Of a stretch of DNA of 64,000 bases, positions 10,625-22,623 are shown one piece after another. Source of the DNA: Akanthomyces muscarius (lineage: Eukaryota; Ascomycota; Sordariomycetes; Hypocreales; Cordycipitaceae); NCBI RefSeq assembly GCF_028009165.1, contig NC_079242.1, positions 3,720,001 to 3,784,000 of the forward strand, written 5' to 3'. The stretch's first letter is position 1. Every line of letters begins with the position of its first letter. A model generated the notes under the pieces. It was not told the origin of the DNA. It ran no database searches and worked only from the letters and a program-made list of their open reading frames with translations. Both the position numbers and the translations under genes were made by a program.

Positions 10625-11632
10625 ATGGATTCCATCAACGCAATGAATTGGGTCAAAGCAATGAGCCATGGGCCTCCCCCATGTGCCTCTAAGATTTATT
10701 CTGGGTTCCTTGAACCAGTCTCCGGCAGTACAGTGGACGTCGGGAAGCCGCTGGATATTACGTGGTACGGGGACAACGTTCCCAGAGGGGCCAGCACCAG
10801 TCCAACCACGACCTGGGCCCTTGTGCTGGTTCATAGCAACAACACTGGCTGGAGCGGCACAATGATGTTTAGTAGCGGCATTGCGAGCGCAAATATTTGA
10901 GATCCTACTCTGACAAGTCGCTTAGTTGCCAGGAAGTTCTATTTTGATTCTGGTCGACGCGGCCGCGACCATGTTTGGTCCCATGTTGATGAGAGATGCG
11001 GGATTACTGCGATTTACGAGCAATGGACGATTCCAGACGACCTGGACTTTTCGAGGACCGAATTTGTACTGATTGTCAGAAATATCACGACGCCCACTGA
11101 GAATCGGAACTATACTAGCGATCCTTTCATCATTCGGGAGTCGCAGGCGTCGTCGACCTTCACAAACTCCTCTAGCACCACCGCCGGAGCCAGCGCAAGC
11201 GAAACCACCGTCTCATCCACATCAGAGTCAACAAATACAAGGTTTCCAAGCCAACCTCTAGAATCTCCCTCTACAGCCTCTGTTGGCACCACCGCCACAA
11301 CCAGCGCAAGCGGAACCAGCACGGATAAGACTACTGTTCCTCCCACACCAGAGCCAGCGCCAAGCCAGTCTCCTCCAGCGCTATCGAGCGGTGCCAAGAT
11401 AGGCATCGGCGCAGGTGCTGGCGTGTTTGCCATTGCCCTCCTTCTACTGGGACTCTGGGCCTATCGTCGGAGAAGGAACTCCAAAAAGCTAGATGGGAAG
11501 GCTTGGGGACGCCGAGGTGAAGGACCAGGTGGGCTGGCAATTTATGAAGCGGATGGTGTTGATGCTGCTAAACAGAGCACGCCGCGGAAGAATATTTTTG
11601 AGTTGCCCACAGAGAGGTACCGTGGATCTTAA
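10625..11632 (+). CDS. Ser/Thr-rich single-pass membrane protein, unrecognised
   Basis: As one frame from the ATG at 10625 the gene is interrupted by an in-frame TGA at 10898-10900. A 54-nt intron 10872-10925 (donor GTAGCG, CTGAC branch, CTTAG acceptor) removes it and keeps frame, giving 317 residues; the donor is weak, so decay is the alternative. Layout: about 190 residues of globular ectodomain (ending in TEFVLIVRNIT and NYTSDPF), a Ser/Thr-rich stalk (about 175-235), one transmembrane helix (about 240-262, GIGAGAGVFAIALLLLGLWAY), an RRRR stop-transfer sequence and a 50-residue tail. There is no clear N-terminal signal peptide, so an upstream exon may be missing. Topology resembles fungal surface or wall-sensor glycoproteins. 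Confidence 0.6.
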
Positions 11633-12680
11633 GTCATGTTAGATTCTCTCGCATTCATGTTCCGGTAAAACGAGCGTGACTACTGCACCTGGTACTGTCA
11701 GCAATCTCGGACACTTTTATTTCTTTGAATGGACGCGGGCAGAGGGTCAAGCTAGCCAGCCCAGACTCAAGAAGCAGACGTCGGAAGGAAGAGAGAGATT
11801 GCGACTTGGATCGGAACGGATCAAATTTGGATTGGTATTTGCTTATCAGAGCAAGTCTGGAGTCATCTTTACTCACTAAGCATATTTAATGTATTTTATC
11901 AGATGTATCAAACGCCCGAGAGACAGGTCGATAGGCGACACAGCTTTGCGCATTTTCTTTGCCCACTCACCGCCATCAAATTCGGGATAGAAAATGGGAT
12001 TTCGAAGGTGCACACGCGCGCCGCCGTTCAAGTCATCGAGTATGATGTTCCATGCCTCTTTGAATCATTCTCGATTCAATTTATCAACGGGGGCTTATTG
12101 CCGGGGAATCTCTATTAATAGAACCCCCCCATTATCGTCTGTTGGATGGGTTCTTGACTGGTGTCACGACAATCTCTTCACAAGCCCGCTCCACCCACCG
12201 AAATTAGAAAAGCTCACAGCTCCTAAAGAAAAAATACTCGTCAGGCGTATTTACTGGCGTCTGCTCATTTCGCACTGCAGGCCTTTGCTTCGACCGGGTG
12301 CTGACACTGGGGTAGAGCTGAAAAGCCTCCCGTGCCCTGATTGGCCACACGTAAATTTAGGCTTGTAAATGTGCTTCAGCGCAACCCGCTGGCTTGGCCT
12401 AAACGGGGAAAGCTGCCGCCTGTCGGGGCTCTGTCGACGAGACAAAGAGGACCTCGAGGTCATTTCGCGCACCATCAGCCTCACCCGCGTTTCTTCTTCT
12501 CCCTCTTCGAAAACGTTGTTTTGCTTGTGAGTTCCAAAGCAGAAGGGAGAGAAGCGCGATCGTTGCCAGGCGTCCAGAGTGGGCAGTTACTTCGAGCTTC
12601 ACTGGCGGCTGCCGATTTGGCCACTTACACAATCGACAAAGATTTACACCACCAAGTCTCACCCAGCACGAGCACTCAGG
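11633..12680. other. intergenic region, no gene seen
   Basis: Downstream region of the 10.6-kb membrane-protein gene and upstream region of the next one, both on the plus strand. Pyrimidine-rich near 12480-12500. No coding or RNA feature recognised. Confidence 0.45.
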
Positions 12681-14114
12681 ATGCCGTCGTGCTGGGCTGT
12701 GTTGGGCTCAGTGCTCGTCGCAATCCAGCCCATCGCCGCATCGCACGTTCCCGAATCGCCAAATAACGTCGAGCAAACGAATGCTGCCGTTGCCTCGAAT
12801 TATCTTCTCGGCGTTTCCCCGAGAATTACAGACGCGCCCTTCCCAGACCCGCGTAGTCTGGCTGGCCGCGCCGATGCCTTTGACAGGAACACAGACACTT
12901 GTGGATTTTACTCGGATGGTGCGTGAAGAATATGCTTTTGGTTCCTGCCTTTTCTCTTTTGCTTTCGCTGGTCACTTTATCTTTCTTGGTGACTTCGTTT
13001 TTTTTTTCTAAAAAAGAAAAGAAAAAAAAAAGAGAGAGAAGCAAACCGCCGCACACTGCCCCGATTCCGTACCCCAGAGATCATCTAACATGGATAGGCT
13101 TCCCTCTACGGTGCTTTGCAACGACGGCGACGTGCGGCTACGGGTCCAAGTTTGCAGCCTGCTGCGCGCAAGGCACCACCTGCAGCACCTTTTTCACAGG
13201 CTGCTACGGATTCACCGATGCCTTGAACGGAAGCTGCTCCTCGGCAAAGCTCAAGACGGAGCCTCAGATGGCCTGCTGGTAAGTTTTGCGCAACCCAGAA
13301 TTGCCACGCCCAGACGACGGGGAATCCTCAGCACTGGCTAACATGCGCATTCAGCTATGATCGCTCTACGCCCAACTGTGTGCTCCATACTCTTGTAGTA
13401 TCTTCAACCTCGCTTGGAGTCTGGGGTTGTGCGACGACGTTGACGGGTGAGACCATCTACACGACGAACCCCTTTCTCAAAACAACTTCCGACAGCACCT
13501 CGTCGTCTAGAACGAGGAGCTCTTCGACCCCCCAGTCCACGAGCACATCTACAACGACGACGACATCTGCATCGGGAAGCAGCACTAGCAGCAGCGCTGC
13601 AGACAAGAACAGCGGCATCGGCGGTGAGAAGAAGAGCAACACGGGCGCCATTGTCGGTGGTGTTGTCGGTGGCGTCGGCGCCCTTGCCATCATCGGAGCT
13701 GCCATCTTCTTCTTCATGCGCAGCCGCAAGAAGAAGTCTGTCGACAACAGCCCGAATGCAGCCGCCGCTGCCCAGCCCATGCTTCACCATCCTCAGCAGA
13801 GCCCGCCTCCGCCGGGCCAGGGCTCGCCGTTTGGCTACCACCATCCCCAGGGAGGATCCCCCGCGTACGACCCAAACATGGCCTATCAGCACTACCAGGG
13901 CGGCGGCTCTCCGCAACCCTACCCGCCGCCCTCGCAAAGTCCATATGACCCGCGCCAATCGGGCTATGCGGGCTGGGGACAGCAGCCTTCGCCCGGCGCC
14001 ATGGGTTCTACCAGCCCAAGCCACACAGCCTCGGGGCCGCACCATGGTCCGGCAGTTGAGCTCTCGGATTCAAGAGCCACTGGTACAGGCGGGAACCGAG
14101 CAGAGTTGGGTTAA
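12681..14114 (+). CDS. Ser-rich single-pass surface glycoprotein, unrecognised function
   Basis: Exons 12681-12918, 13098-13278 and 13355-14114 encode 392 residues. Intron 1 is unusually long for this locus (179 nt) and carries a T-run/A-run low-complexity core; intron 2 has GTAAGT, GGCTAAC and TTCAG. Layout: signal peptide about 1-20; a Cys-rich ectodomain (about 72-150, with paired Cys in CGYGSKFAACCAQGTTC and a GCYGF motif); a Ser/Thr-rich stalk (about 165-225); a transmembrane helix (about 236-260, GGVVGGVGALAIIGAAIFFF); an RSRKKKS stop-transfer; and a Pro/Gly/Gln/Tyr-rich cytoplasmic tail. This is the architecture of many fungal wall-anchored or sensor-like proteins. It lies in tandem with the similarly built protein at 10.6 kb, but I see no close sequence relation between them. 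Confidence 0.82.
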
Positions 14115-15010
14115 TGGGAGGGGCCGGCTTTTTTGGCGTGAAGAAGGAACACCCGGGAGGCACGCTTGTATTTACATGAAACATTATTTGTTCGAATGAC
14201 ATATTCCCCATGTGTAGTTGCACGGTTCTGATGATATTACTACAAAGAGCAAACACACCTCCGCGCTGAAATTATCAGATGTCGTGCTCTGTCAATCTGT
14301 GTACTGGAGGTTGGAGCCTGGCATTTGACATTGATTCGAAGAGCTGGAGGAAAGTGTCTTGCGGGCGCCATCAAGCCCGCCAAAGAAAGCTGTCTTTTGT
14401 TCAAAAATTAGACAAGAGCCATGTGCGTCACCGTTGCTACCAAGCCGTCCACAAAAAAACACAGTCAAAACTTTGGCACATTCAAAGCGGTGTCATTTCG
14501 TCTCGGCAAACTCCGCCCTTCATGTCGGCTATATGCCCACGGAGCTATATTCTTACTCATGCGATGACCTGTTCAGCGCCGCCCGCCCACGCCGCCAGCT
14601 TGCAGGGGGAAAATTGGCATGTAAACCTGACACAATATCGACCCGGACCACATGCCATGCGCCACCGGGGTCAATTATGCCACCCCGGCGCCGTGAAAGG
14701 CGGGTCCGCGCATTACCCCGGAAAGCCGTTGGCGATGCACTCTTCGGCAAAACCCCTCTGCTATAACCGAACGAATCACGCGCCCCGCGAACAATGAAAA
14801 GCACAGCGTCTGCAGTTTATACCCGTCAGGTGGCTGCGGATCAAAACTAGTAAAAAACTATATGAGAATTTGGTTTCCACTTCCCCAGACTTTTATTTCC
14901 AGGCTCCTTTCCCCCACATTCTGAGCGTTGGGCTTTACACGACATACCTACGCTTGCCACGCACTAGTTGCTAGAGTCTTGGTGGCTGCACTTTTTTTTC
15001 CCTTTCAACC
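14115..15010. other. intergenic region, no gene seen
   Basis: Upstream region of the DUF2236 gene. A weak TATA-like CTATATGAG occurs near 14858 and a pyrimidine-rich stretch directly precedes the ATG. No further gene recognised. Confidence 0.4.
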
Positions 15011-15907
15011 ATGGCCATCAACAGCACTGTGCGAGCCCGCGCCGCCCCGACTGCGGCGGAAACAACAAAGTACAAGAGACCGCACATTTACGACACCATC
15101 GAGGAGCCGACGCTGCTGCGGGAGCTGCTCGTCGACGACATCTTTGTCCTCGGCGGGCAGTTTGCCATTCTCTGCCAGTGGGCGCACCCCGGTCTCGCCA
15201 TCGGCAGCCACAAGCGCTCCAACTTTAAAACCCGCGTGGCCAACCGCCTGCAGACGACGCTGCGCTTCATCAACGCGGCCGTCTACGGCACGCCCGAGGA
15301 CAAGGAGGCCATCTTCTCCGTCATCCACAGGTACCACGCCCCGGTGCACGGCCCCGGCTACGATGCCAACGACCCGGAGCTGCACAAGTGGACGGCCGCC
15401 ACGCTCTTTGTCTCGCTGGTGGTGGTCCACGAGCTCATCCTCGGGAAGCTGTCGCTGGAGAAGCAAGAGGCGCTGTTTCGCCAGGCGGCGGTCTACGGCA
15501 CGAGCCTGCGCATGCCGCCCGAGATGTGGCCCGAGAGCCTCGACGCATTCTGGGCGTACTGGGACCACAACGTGGCGACGCTGGAGATTACGGACGAGGC
15601 GCGCAGTCTCTGCCAGGACCTGCTCTACGCCGAGAACCTGCCCTTTGAGCTCGCGGCCATGATGCCCCTCGCGCGGCTCGTGACGGCCAACGTGCTGCCC
15701 CCGCGGCTGGCGAAAGAGTACAACCTGGAGCCGACGGCGGCGAACAGGGCCCTCTTTCATACGGTCATGTACGGAATGGCGACGGTGTATCCGCTGCTGC
15801 CGCAGAGTATACGCCAGAGCCACTATAAGAGGAACATGGCGGACCTGGAGCGCGCGGTCAAGCGGATCAAGGAAACGGGACACTGGGCCGGGACGCCGGC
15901 TGCATGA
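15011..15907 (+). CDS. DUF2236 / mpaB-type oxygenase family protein
   Basis: A single-exon gene of 298 residues in the DUF2236 family, which includes ER-bound fungal oxygenase MpaB and bacterial latex-clearing haem oxygenases. The start follows a pyrimidine-rich leader (CCTTTCAACC before ATG). Recognisable family features are the N-terminal LLRELLVDDIFVLGGQFAIL segment, FINAAVYGTPEDKEAIFSVI with the following HxxVHG (about 95-117), and the helical segment after LHKWTAATLFVSLVVVHEL (about 125-145). Members oxidatively cleave carbon-carbon double bonds where characterised; the substrate here is unknown. No transmembrane segment is as clear as in MpaB. It converges on the ABC transporter gene with only 119 bp between stop codons. 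Confidence 0.8.
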   Translation: MAINSTVRARAAPTAAETTKYKRPHIYDTIEEPTLLRELLVDDIFVLGGQFAILCQWAHPGLAIGSHKRSNFKTRVANRLQTTLRFINAAVYGTPEDKEAIFSVIHRYHAPVHGPGYDANDPELHKWTAATLFVSLVVVHELILGKLSLEKQEALFRQAAVYGTSLRMPPEMWPESLDAFWAYWDHNVATLEITDEARSLCQDLLYAENLPFELAAMMPLARLVTANVLPPRLAKEYNLEPTAANRALFHTVMYGMATVYPLLPQSIRQSHYKRNMADLERAVKRIKETGHWAGTPAA

Positions 15908-16026
15908 TCCAACACGACTCACAATGTACAGAACAACATAGCAGACCATATGATTTCTATTTTAATGACTGTAAATGCGCGATTGAAAGTATTTTTATCC
16001 AAGTTCTATGCATCTATTTCTTTCTG

Positions 16027-19000
16027 TCATGTACTGGTGCCCTGCTTCTTGGCATCCCACGTCACAGCAACTTGCAGCGCCGCTTCGACGGCCTTGGATC
16101 CGTCCTTTTCAATGGCGGCTCGGTAGTATGAAGACCCGTCGGGGCCGGCGAGCAGATCGCGGGGCTTCCCGTCCTCGACGAGCTTCCCGCCGTCCATGAC
16201 CAGCACGCGGTCCATCCATGCCAGGGAGCTGGCGCGGTGCGCAATCGTGATCATGGTGGTAGAGGCAGGCAGCGCCTGCCAGGCGCGCTGCAGGGCATCG
16301 TCGGATGTAAAGTCGACATTGGCGGAAGCTGGAAAATTCTGGTTAGCTTTGGAAAACAAAAAAGGTAAAGGAATGGGATCGGCGGACCTTCATCGACCAG
16401 GAGAACAGAGGGACGCTCGAGAAGGACTCGCGCAGCGCAGATAAGCTGCCGCTGACCGGCAGACAAGTCGGCACCGTCGGACGATATGTTCTGGGCAAGG
16501 GCCTCGGTGCCGTACTTGGCGCGCAATACGCTGCTCATTCGGGTCGCTTCGAGCGCATCCCATATCTCGCCGTCTGTGCGGCAACTGTACGGGTCCAGGT
16601 TCTCCCGCAGCGTACCCTTGAAGATGAGACTCTCCTGCGGGAGCGTGATGACATCCCTGCGGAGGCGGCGAGGCGGGATCTTGGCCGTGTTGATGTTGCC
16701 TATTGTTATACTGCCGTCGTTGATGTCGACGAGGCGAGCGATGGCTGAGAGCAAGGAAGACTTTCCGGAGCCTGAAAGAAAGTCAGAAAATGTGAAAAAA
16801 AGGAGAATACACTTCGTACCAGTTCGACCGACAAGGCCAACCTTTTGCCCTTGACCAACGTCGAGGGTGACGTTGTCAAGGGCCGGCGTCTTGCGCGTCT
16901 TGTACTTGAGATATGCATTTTTAATGTCAATGGTGTTATTCTCCGGCCAGTTCTCCAACTCATTTTCGCGCTCTTGCTCGTCCACCCAAGGGCCCTTTTG
17001 GTCTTCCCGCGGGATACCTTCGTGGTAAATCTGCAGGCGCTCCACCGAGTTCAGCTGGATCTCTAGATCCGTAGCCGCCCACGCGAGTAGGTAGACGTTG
17101 CGCGCAAGCGTCGTCGCGGTGCCGAGGGCTAGACTGGCGCTGACGTGGGGGATAACGCCGTGCACGGTGAGCTGCGCGAGGACGAGCAGAACCGTCGCGG
17201 CGGCTATTTCGGCGCGAAACGTCACCCAGGTATCAAGCGAGGAGCGGCAGATCTTGGACGAGGCGAGAAGGTCGAGAGCGTGACCGTGGCGGCGGACGAG
17301 GAAGGGGATGGCATCGTAGGCGCGGATAGATGAGGGCGCGCGGAGAGACTCGCTGACAATGGAGAGAGCGGGGGACTGGAGGACGGAGTCAAGTCTTTGC
17401 ACCTCCCGGGCGGTGCTACAGAAACGTCAGTGGTCTGAGTTGATATGGTGGAAGGGCATTGAGACCTACACTCGGAAACGCTGGAGGCACCAGCCAACTA
17501 TGAGCAAAAAAGGCACCACAGCGCCAAAGAGATAGACACCAGAGGAGGCAACGATGGCGACCGAAGCCAGCATCGTGGTACCCGCAGCCAGGAGTCCATC
17601 AATGGCATTCATCAGCCTGCTGTCCATCGAGTCCAAGTCTCTCGACATGCGGTTCAGAATTCGTCCCGTCGGGTTCTGCTGAAAGAACCACAGCGGCGCA
17701 CCCACCAAGTTGCCCAAGATCCGTTCGTGCACGCGTCTAGCGGCTCTTAAACTGCTACCAACGAGCGTGATGCCCACCGCCGCCGTGACAACGCCCTGAA
17801 ACAGCGTGAGCCCCAGAAAGATACCCATGTACTGGCTCTGCGCGAGGCTAAACCAGTCGGCGATCCACCAAACGAACCAGTATTGCGAAATGACTTTGGC
17901 AGTGGTAAGAAGGCAGGTCATGAGCGCGATGGCGACGGCGTGCGCGGTGCCGCCGGATTCACGAATGTAGAAGCTCAAGACGGAAAAGTGGACGGCGCCG
18001 CGGGCGCGTTCCTCTTCTTGCCAGAAGCAGTCGAGGGGGCTGTCGGTGTTGGCAGTAGATTCTTCATTGGTGCTGGGCTGGGAGGTAACTAATTTCCCGG
18101 CAGAAGCGCTGTCAGATTGTTCTTTGTCATTTTCGTGGCGAACATAGTCAGAAACCCAGTCCTGCAGAAGAAATTCGGATTTGAGGCCGGACCAGCGTGT
18201 CTTGTTGTTGTCGACGACGACGACATTGTCGACCTGAGAAACGAAGGATGTGTGAAGAGTGACTGCGATTGTCAGTGGGTTGAATTCACTTTGCAGCAGA
18301 GGGCCATTTCTTACCTAACACAACAGTCTTGCCAGATGTGTGAATAGCTCCAAAAAGATCACTGCGCACGTGCGCATCCAGAGCCGACAGAGGATCGTCG
18401 AGAAGCAAAATTCCAGCGTCAGAGTACAGAGCACGCGCGACAGAGACACGAGCGCGCTGTCCACCGCTGAGGTTTGTGCCCGCCTCGCCAACGGCGGCGT
18501 GCTCGATACCGCCAGGCAGCTTGGCAAAGTCTTTGTCCAGTCCACAGGCCCGAACTACACTCTGGTAACGCTGGCGGTCAAATCCTCTAGTGCTGTTAAA
18601 AACAATATTATCGCTGAGATCTCCGGAAACGATCCACGGATCCTGCGAGCAGTATGCCACAGAGCCGTTGACGATACATGAGCCTTTGCTCAAAATCATC
18701 TCGCCTAGTATCGATTGGAGCAAAGACGTCTTTCCAGACCCATTGGAGCCAATAACAGCAGTTATTTTACCACGGGGAATATTGAGGCTCCCGACAACAA
18801 GAGATGTCGGGGTGCTGTCTCCCTCACAGGGCCATTCAAAGATGGCCGAGTCGAAAGCGATGGCGGCGGATGAGCCGTCACGGATGTCACCAGTGTTGAT
18901 GCGAGACTCGGAAGCTGTGAGCAAATCTCGCACACGACCGAGCGATGGCTTGACGGAAAATTGGCGCGACAGAGCAAGTGACGCGAGAGTGACGGGTTGG

Positions 19001-20135
19001 TACAGAAGCTGAAAGTATGCCAGACAGGGAAAGACGACATCGGCTGTCAGCGTCTCACCGGCCATCGCAAAGGTCAAGAACGCGGCGCACGCTGCGAGGT
19101 ATGGAGTCGTCTGGTTAATGGCAGTGAACATGGCAAACGAGGTTGTCAGGTAGTAGCGCAGCACGCCCAGCTCATCATTACGCGCGGATGTGATTTTGTC
19201 CTGAAAGACGCCCTCCATGGCACTTGCCTTGACGCTTTTAATATTGTTAAGCATATCTCTCAAAAAGCCAATGCGTCTGTCATTATGCGCAATGTATGCG
19301 CCAATTGACTTGCCGAGGCGTTTGCCCAAGCTCGTCTGCGAAACAAAAATGGCAAACACGAGCGCAAAGCCGGCGCAGCTCGTCCAGCCCATGACCGACA
19401 CTGTCAAAACGCCAATCCCGACAATCTGCAACGGCGCGCTCCAGACGTCGTGGATTTTTAAAACATAGTTGGTCAGGAAGCCAACGTCTACAGCGTTGAC
19501 GTTGATAATCTTGGCGGACGGGTGGGCGACGCGCGCCGCGGGCGAGAGCTTCAGGCTCTTGGTAAAGATGACGCTGCGCAGCATGCACTCGATCCACGCG
19601 GCGTGCACGCGGCACACCTGGTCCTTGGCGCGGCCGCAGACGGTGGCGAGGAAAGTGGCCGCGACGAGCGCCCATGCGAGGGGGATGCTGTTTGGGGTCT
19701 GCAGGAAGCGGTGCAGGATCAGAGGCGCGCCGAGCGACGCCGTGAAGCTGGCAATCTGTGGGCGAGATCAGCATACGCAGATTCGGCGAAGAGGGAGGGA
19801 TGGGTACGGACCTCGAGAAGGGCGCCGAGGAGGAGCATGCCGCCAATTTCGAATTGCAGTAGAAACGGCCATACGCCGTCTTGGAGCGGCTCGTACAGCG
19901 CGCGGAGTGTCGTGGTATTGCGCTTGAATTGCGGGAGCCAGGACTGCTCAATCTCGCCCGCCTTGTTGACGCGCGCGATGAGCGAGTCGACCCAGAGCTG
20001 TGCCGGTGACAGGAAAAAGAACGCGGAGACCTTGGTCGCTTCCTTGGAGTATGTACCGGCATCGTCGTTGTCAATTGGCGCGTAGGCTGACGTAGACGGC
20101 GACTTGCCAAAAAGACGTTTGAGTAGAGCGACCAT
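16027..20135 (-). CDS. ABCC-type (MRP/YOR1-like) ABC transporter
   Basis: Six exons on the minus strand: 20135-19812, 19755-18315, 18262-17470, 17415-16820, 16771-16388 and 16328-16027; all five introns are GT-AG, 48-59 nt, and keep frame (1279 residues). Order is TMD1-NBD1-TMD2-NBD2 without an N-terminal TMD0. NBD1 has Walker A GSNGSGKTS at about 445, signature LSGGQRARVSVARAL and Walker B ILLLDDPLSALD, with Asp in place of the catalytic Glu as usual in this subfamily. NBD2 has Walker A GRTGSGKSS at about 1050, a variant signature LSAGQ and a canonical LLVDEASANVD Walker B. Intron 4 splits the second Walker A. Probably exports conjugates, drugs or metabolites at the plasma membrane or vacuole. 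The substrate is not predictable. Confidence 0.92.
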
Positions 20136-20803
20136 GGTGGTGCTAGTGGATCAATTGGCGTCGCTCTTTGCTTGGGAGTGCTCAGACGGAGCAGGGTCCT
20201 ATTTGCTGAGCCGCACCATTAACTCGGTGTGTAATCAGTGTCAGTCTAGCAAAAGATGATGTTTTATTGTAAGAAGAGGAATGATTCCGTTGAGGCGCTT
20301 TTATGGCGTCGCCGGATACTTTTAGCGGGAGCCTGATTGTGATGCCAGAGTGGAGAGTTGAGTCAACTCTACAATGATTCATCTTTCCTAGCACCAAAGA
20401 GGAAGTACGAAAGAAGTGCGATTAAAATTGGCGTTTAATGTAGAATTGAGTCAGTTTTTTCATCTGCAGCCTACGTGATGCAGAAACTCTGTCTACGATT
20501 TCAGAATTGTGATAGAAGGAGCACTGTCATAAAGCCACTTTGGTGTCGTCGACCTGAGTAAGATGGTACCAATTTTTCAATGAAAGAACGAGAACGGCGA
20601 TTTCTTCAGCAAATATCTAGTTTTTCATCTTCGTGGACCAGAATCAAAAGCAAATAATACTATCCTCCGAGTCGTATCGGCACGACAGACTTCTCCGGGG
20701 CCCGTTTAATCTAATGCCGTTTCTTTGCCCTGGACCGCAATGCAGACCGCGCCGTACAGGCATGAGTAATTATGAGGCCTCTGCGCGACGTCAAGATACC
20801 AGT
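20136..20803. other. intergenic region, no gene seen
   Basis: Upstream region of the ABC transporter gene. No TATA box or coding signal stands out. Confidence 0.4.
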
Positions 20804-21829
20804 CTAGTTCTCCATATTAGAAGGAGCCTTTTCCCTAGACACCCAAACCAGGGCTTTCGACCAAATCACGGGAGGAAGTTCCTTCCCGGGCTGCGGAATG
20901 GCGCAAGACATGATGCACGGTCGCATCAGCACGCCAACAGGACGGCCCTCGAGTTGCGCACCCGAGTGCGGATGCCACCACGGCCTCGCATTCGACGTAA
21001 GGGCAGCTCGTTGAAAACCCCCAGTCATAGATATCCCTCATGCCCACAATGTTGATTTGTGTGGGTGTTTGCCATAATTTCAAAGCAATCTCTGAAAAGC
21101 TTGTGAACAGCGCCAGTAGGTCAGCAAGCGCCGAGCGATCCAGCTCTTGCAGCAGGAAACCGAACGTCTTAACAAATTGCTCAGCGCGCGCTTCAATGAA
21201 CTTGGGCTCCAGCGAAAAAGATTTCTCCAAGCTTCGAACAGTACTGGCTCTCCAGTTTGTTGCGGTTTCGATGGAAGATTCTATAAAAGAAAGTGGTTAG
21301 AGAACTCGTCAGACTTCAAGCAAGGTGCGGAAATAGGACTGACCTTCGACGAGCTGGCTCTCAATCTTTTGCAAAGCAACACCATCTTCAACAAGAAAAT
21401 ATGGATTGGACAAGAACGCGTTGACAAGCGCATTGGCCAAAGCAGCCTGGAGAAGAACCAGCGTACTGGTACCATCTGTGGCAGAACAATCAAACTGCAT
21501 ATATCTGGGAGATGAGAGGTAGCGACTGCCTTGATTGAATAGATTGAAGCGGCATAGTACGTCTTTGTAACCTTTCTACCAATCAACCTCCGAGGTGCAC
21601 ATGTCGGCGCACCAAGCAAAGAAATCGCCCTCAAAAAAGAGGCAACATTGTTCCTGATGACATCGTCCGGCACATCGCGCGACACGTCCTGAGCCCAGGT
21701 AGACATGGCCCGAGAGTATGCCCTGCTCAGCTGCACTTCAAGCTCTGACACCTTCTTCTCGAGACTTTCATTACGCTTTGTGAACGTTTGCAAGTTGGTT
21801 TTATACTTTTTTTTACTAGTTAAAGACAT
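20804..21829 (-). pseudogene. broken gene for a coiled-coil fungal hypothetical protein
   Basis: Reads on the minus strand from the ATG at 21829. The N-terminus is a Lys/Glu/Leu-heptad coiled coil (about 1-40). After RNNVASF the protein-like frame shifts at a run of six T (about 21632) to EGDFFAWCADMCTSEVDW, meets an in-frame TAG, then continues in the same frame through YMQFDCSATDG and ALANALVNAFLSNPYFLVED. A canonical intron (GTCAGT, TCTAACC, TATAG; about 21343-21281) is preserved and joins ...LVE to ESSIETATNWR. A further shift near 20970 is needed to reach the C-terminus EGRPVGVLMRPCIMS and VIWSKALVWVS, ending at 20804. Three lesions with intact splice sites indicate recent decay. The function of the intact family is unknown to me. 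Confidence 0.75.
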
Positions 21830-22335
21830 ACTAAACCTATTTTTTAAATATCTACTTATATATAATATATATAAACTAATATTAATTATAAATAAATCTC
21901 TATAAAAAAGAACTATTTTAAGGTAGTATTTTTTCTTTATTATTAAAACTAGAATATTAGTTTTAACTAAAAGAAAGGATTTACCTTCTTTTTTTACTCT
22001 CTCTTTTCCTTTTTTTTTTTTTTTTAAATAACTTAAATATTATAAGTTTAAATTTACTAAAAATAGAAATATAGGTAGATTATGTTATATTTATAATAAT
22101 ATATATTATTTTCTACTTTTAATAAAATCTACTAAAGTATAAAAATTAAGGAGAAAATATTCAGGATTACTTATAATTTCTTAGTAAGTCTTAACACTTT
22201 CTTTATCTATTTATACCTATTTACAGAAATTAAGTTATTAGGAAATAAGTATTATTATAGTCAAATAAGCTACTTTAGCATACACTTTATATTTTTATAT
22301 ATTATTCGCCCTTATAGTAGATTTAGTATCTAGTT
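21830..22335. other. AT-rich, RIP-like block
   Basis: Composition changes abruptly at the start codon of the broken gene (21830) and reverts near 22336. The block is dominated by TA-rich and poly-T/poly-A sequence with few C or G, and contains no coding signal. Confidence 0.7.
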
Positions 22336-22623
22336 TTAAAAATGGTGTGTTTTGGTGGTTTCTGGTGGTGTTGTGTGGCCCGAATGGGGGAATGGCCCGG
22401 ATGTGGGTCGCCGACGTTAGTGCTTACAAGTTGCGGCTGGTGCGGGCTGGCTGTCATCAACTGGCTGCGCCCCGAATAGAATAAGCTCCCCAATAAGCTC
22501 GATTTGAAATCAAAGCTAACGTTATTGTAGCCGTCTTCTTCTGCATATAGACTGGATGATCATGTCGACTGCTGATCGGTTTTTTCTTCCAACGCCGTCC
22601 ACCTTGACACTTGTGCATGAATC

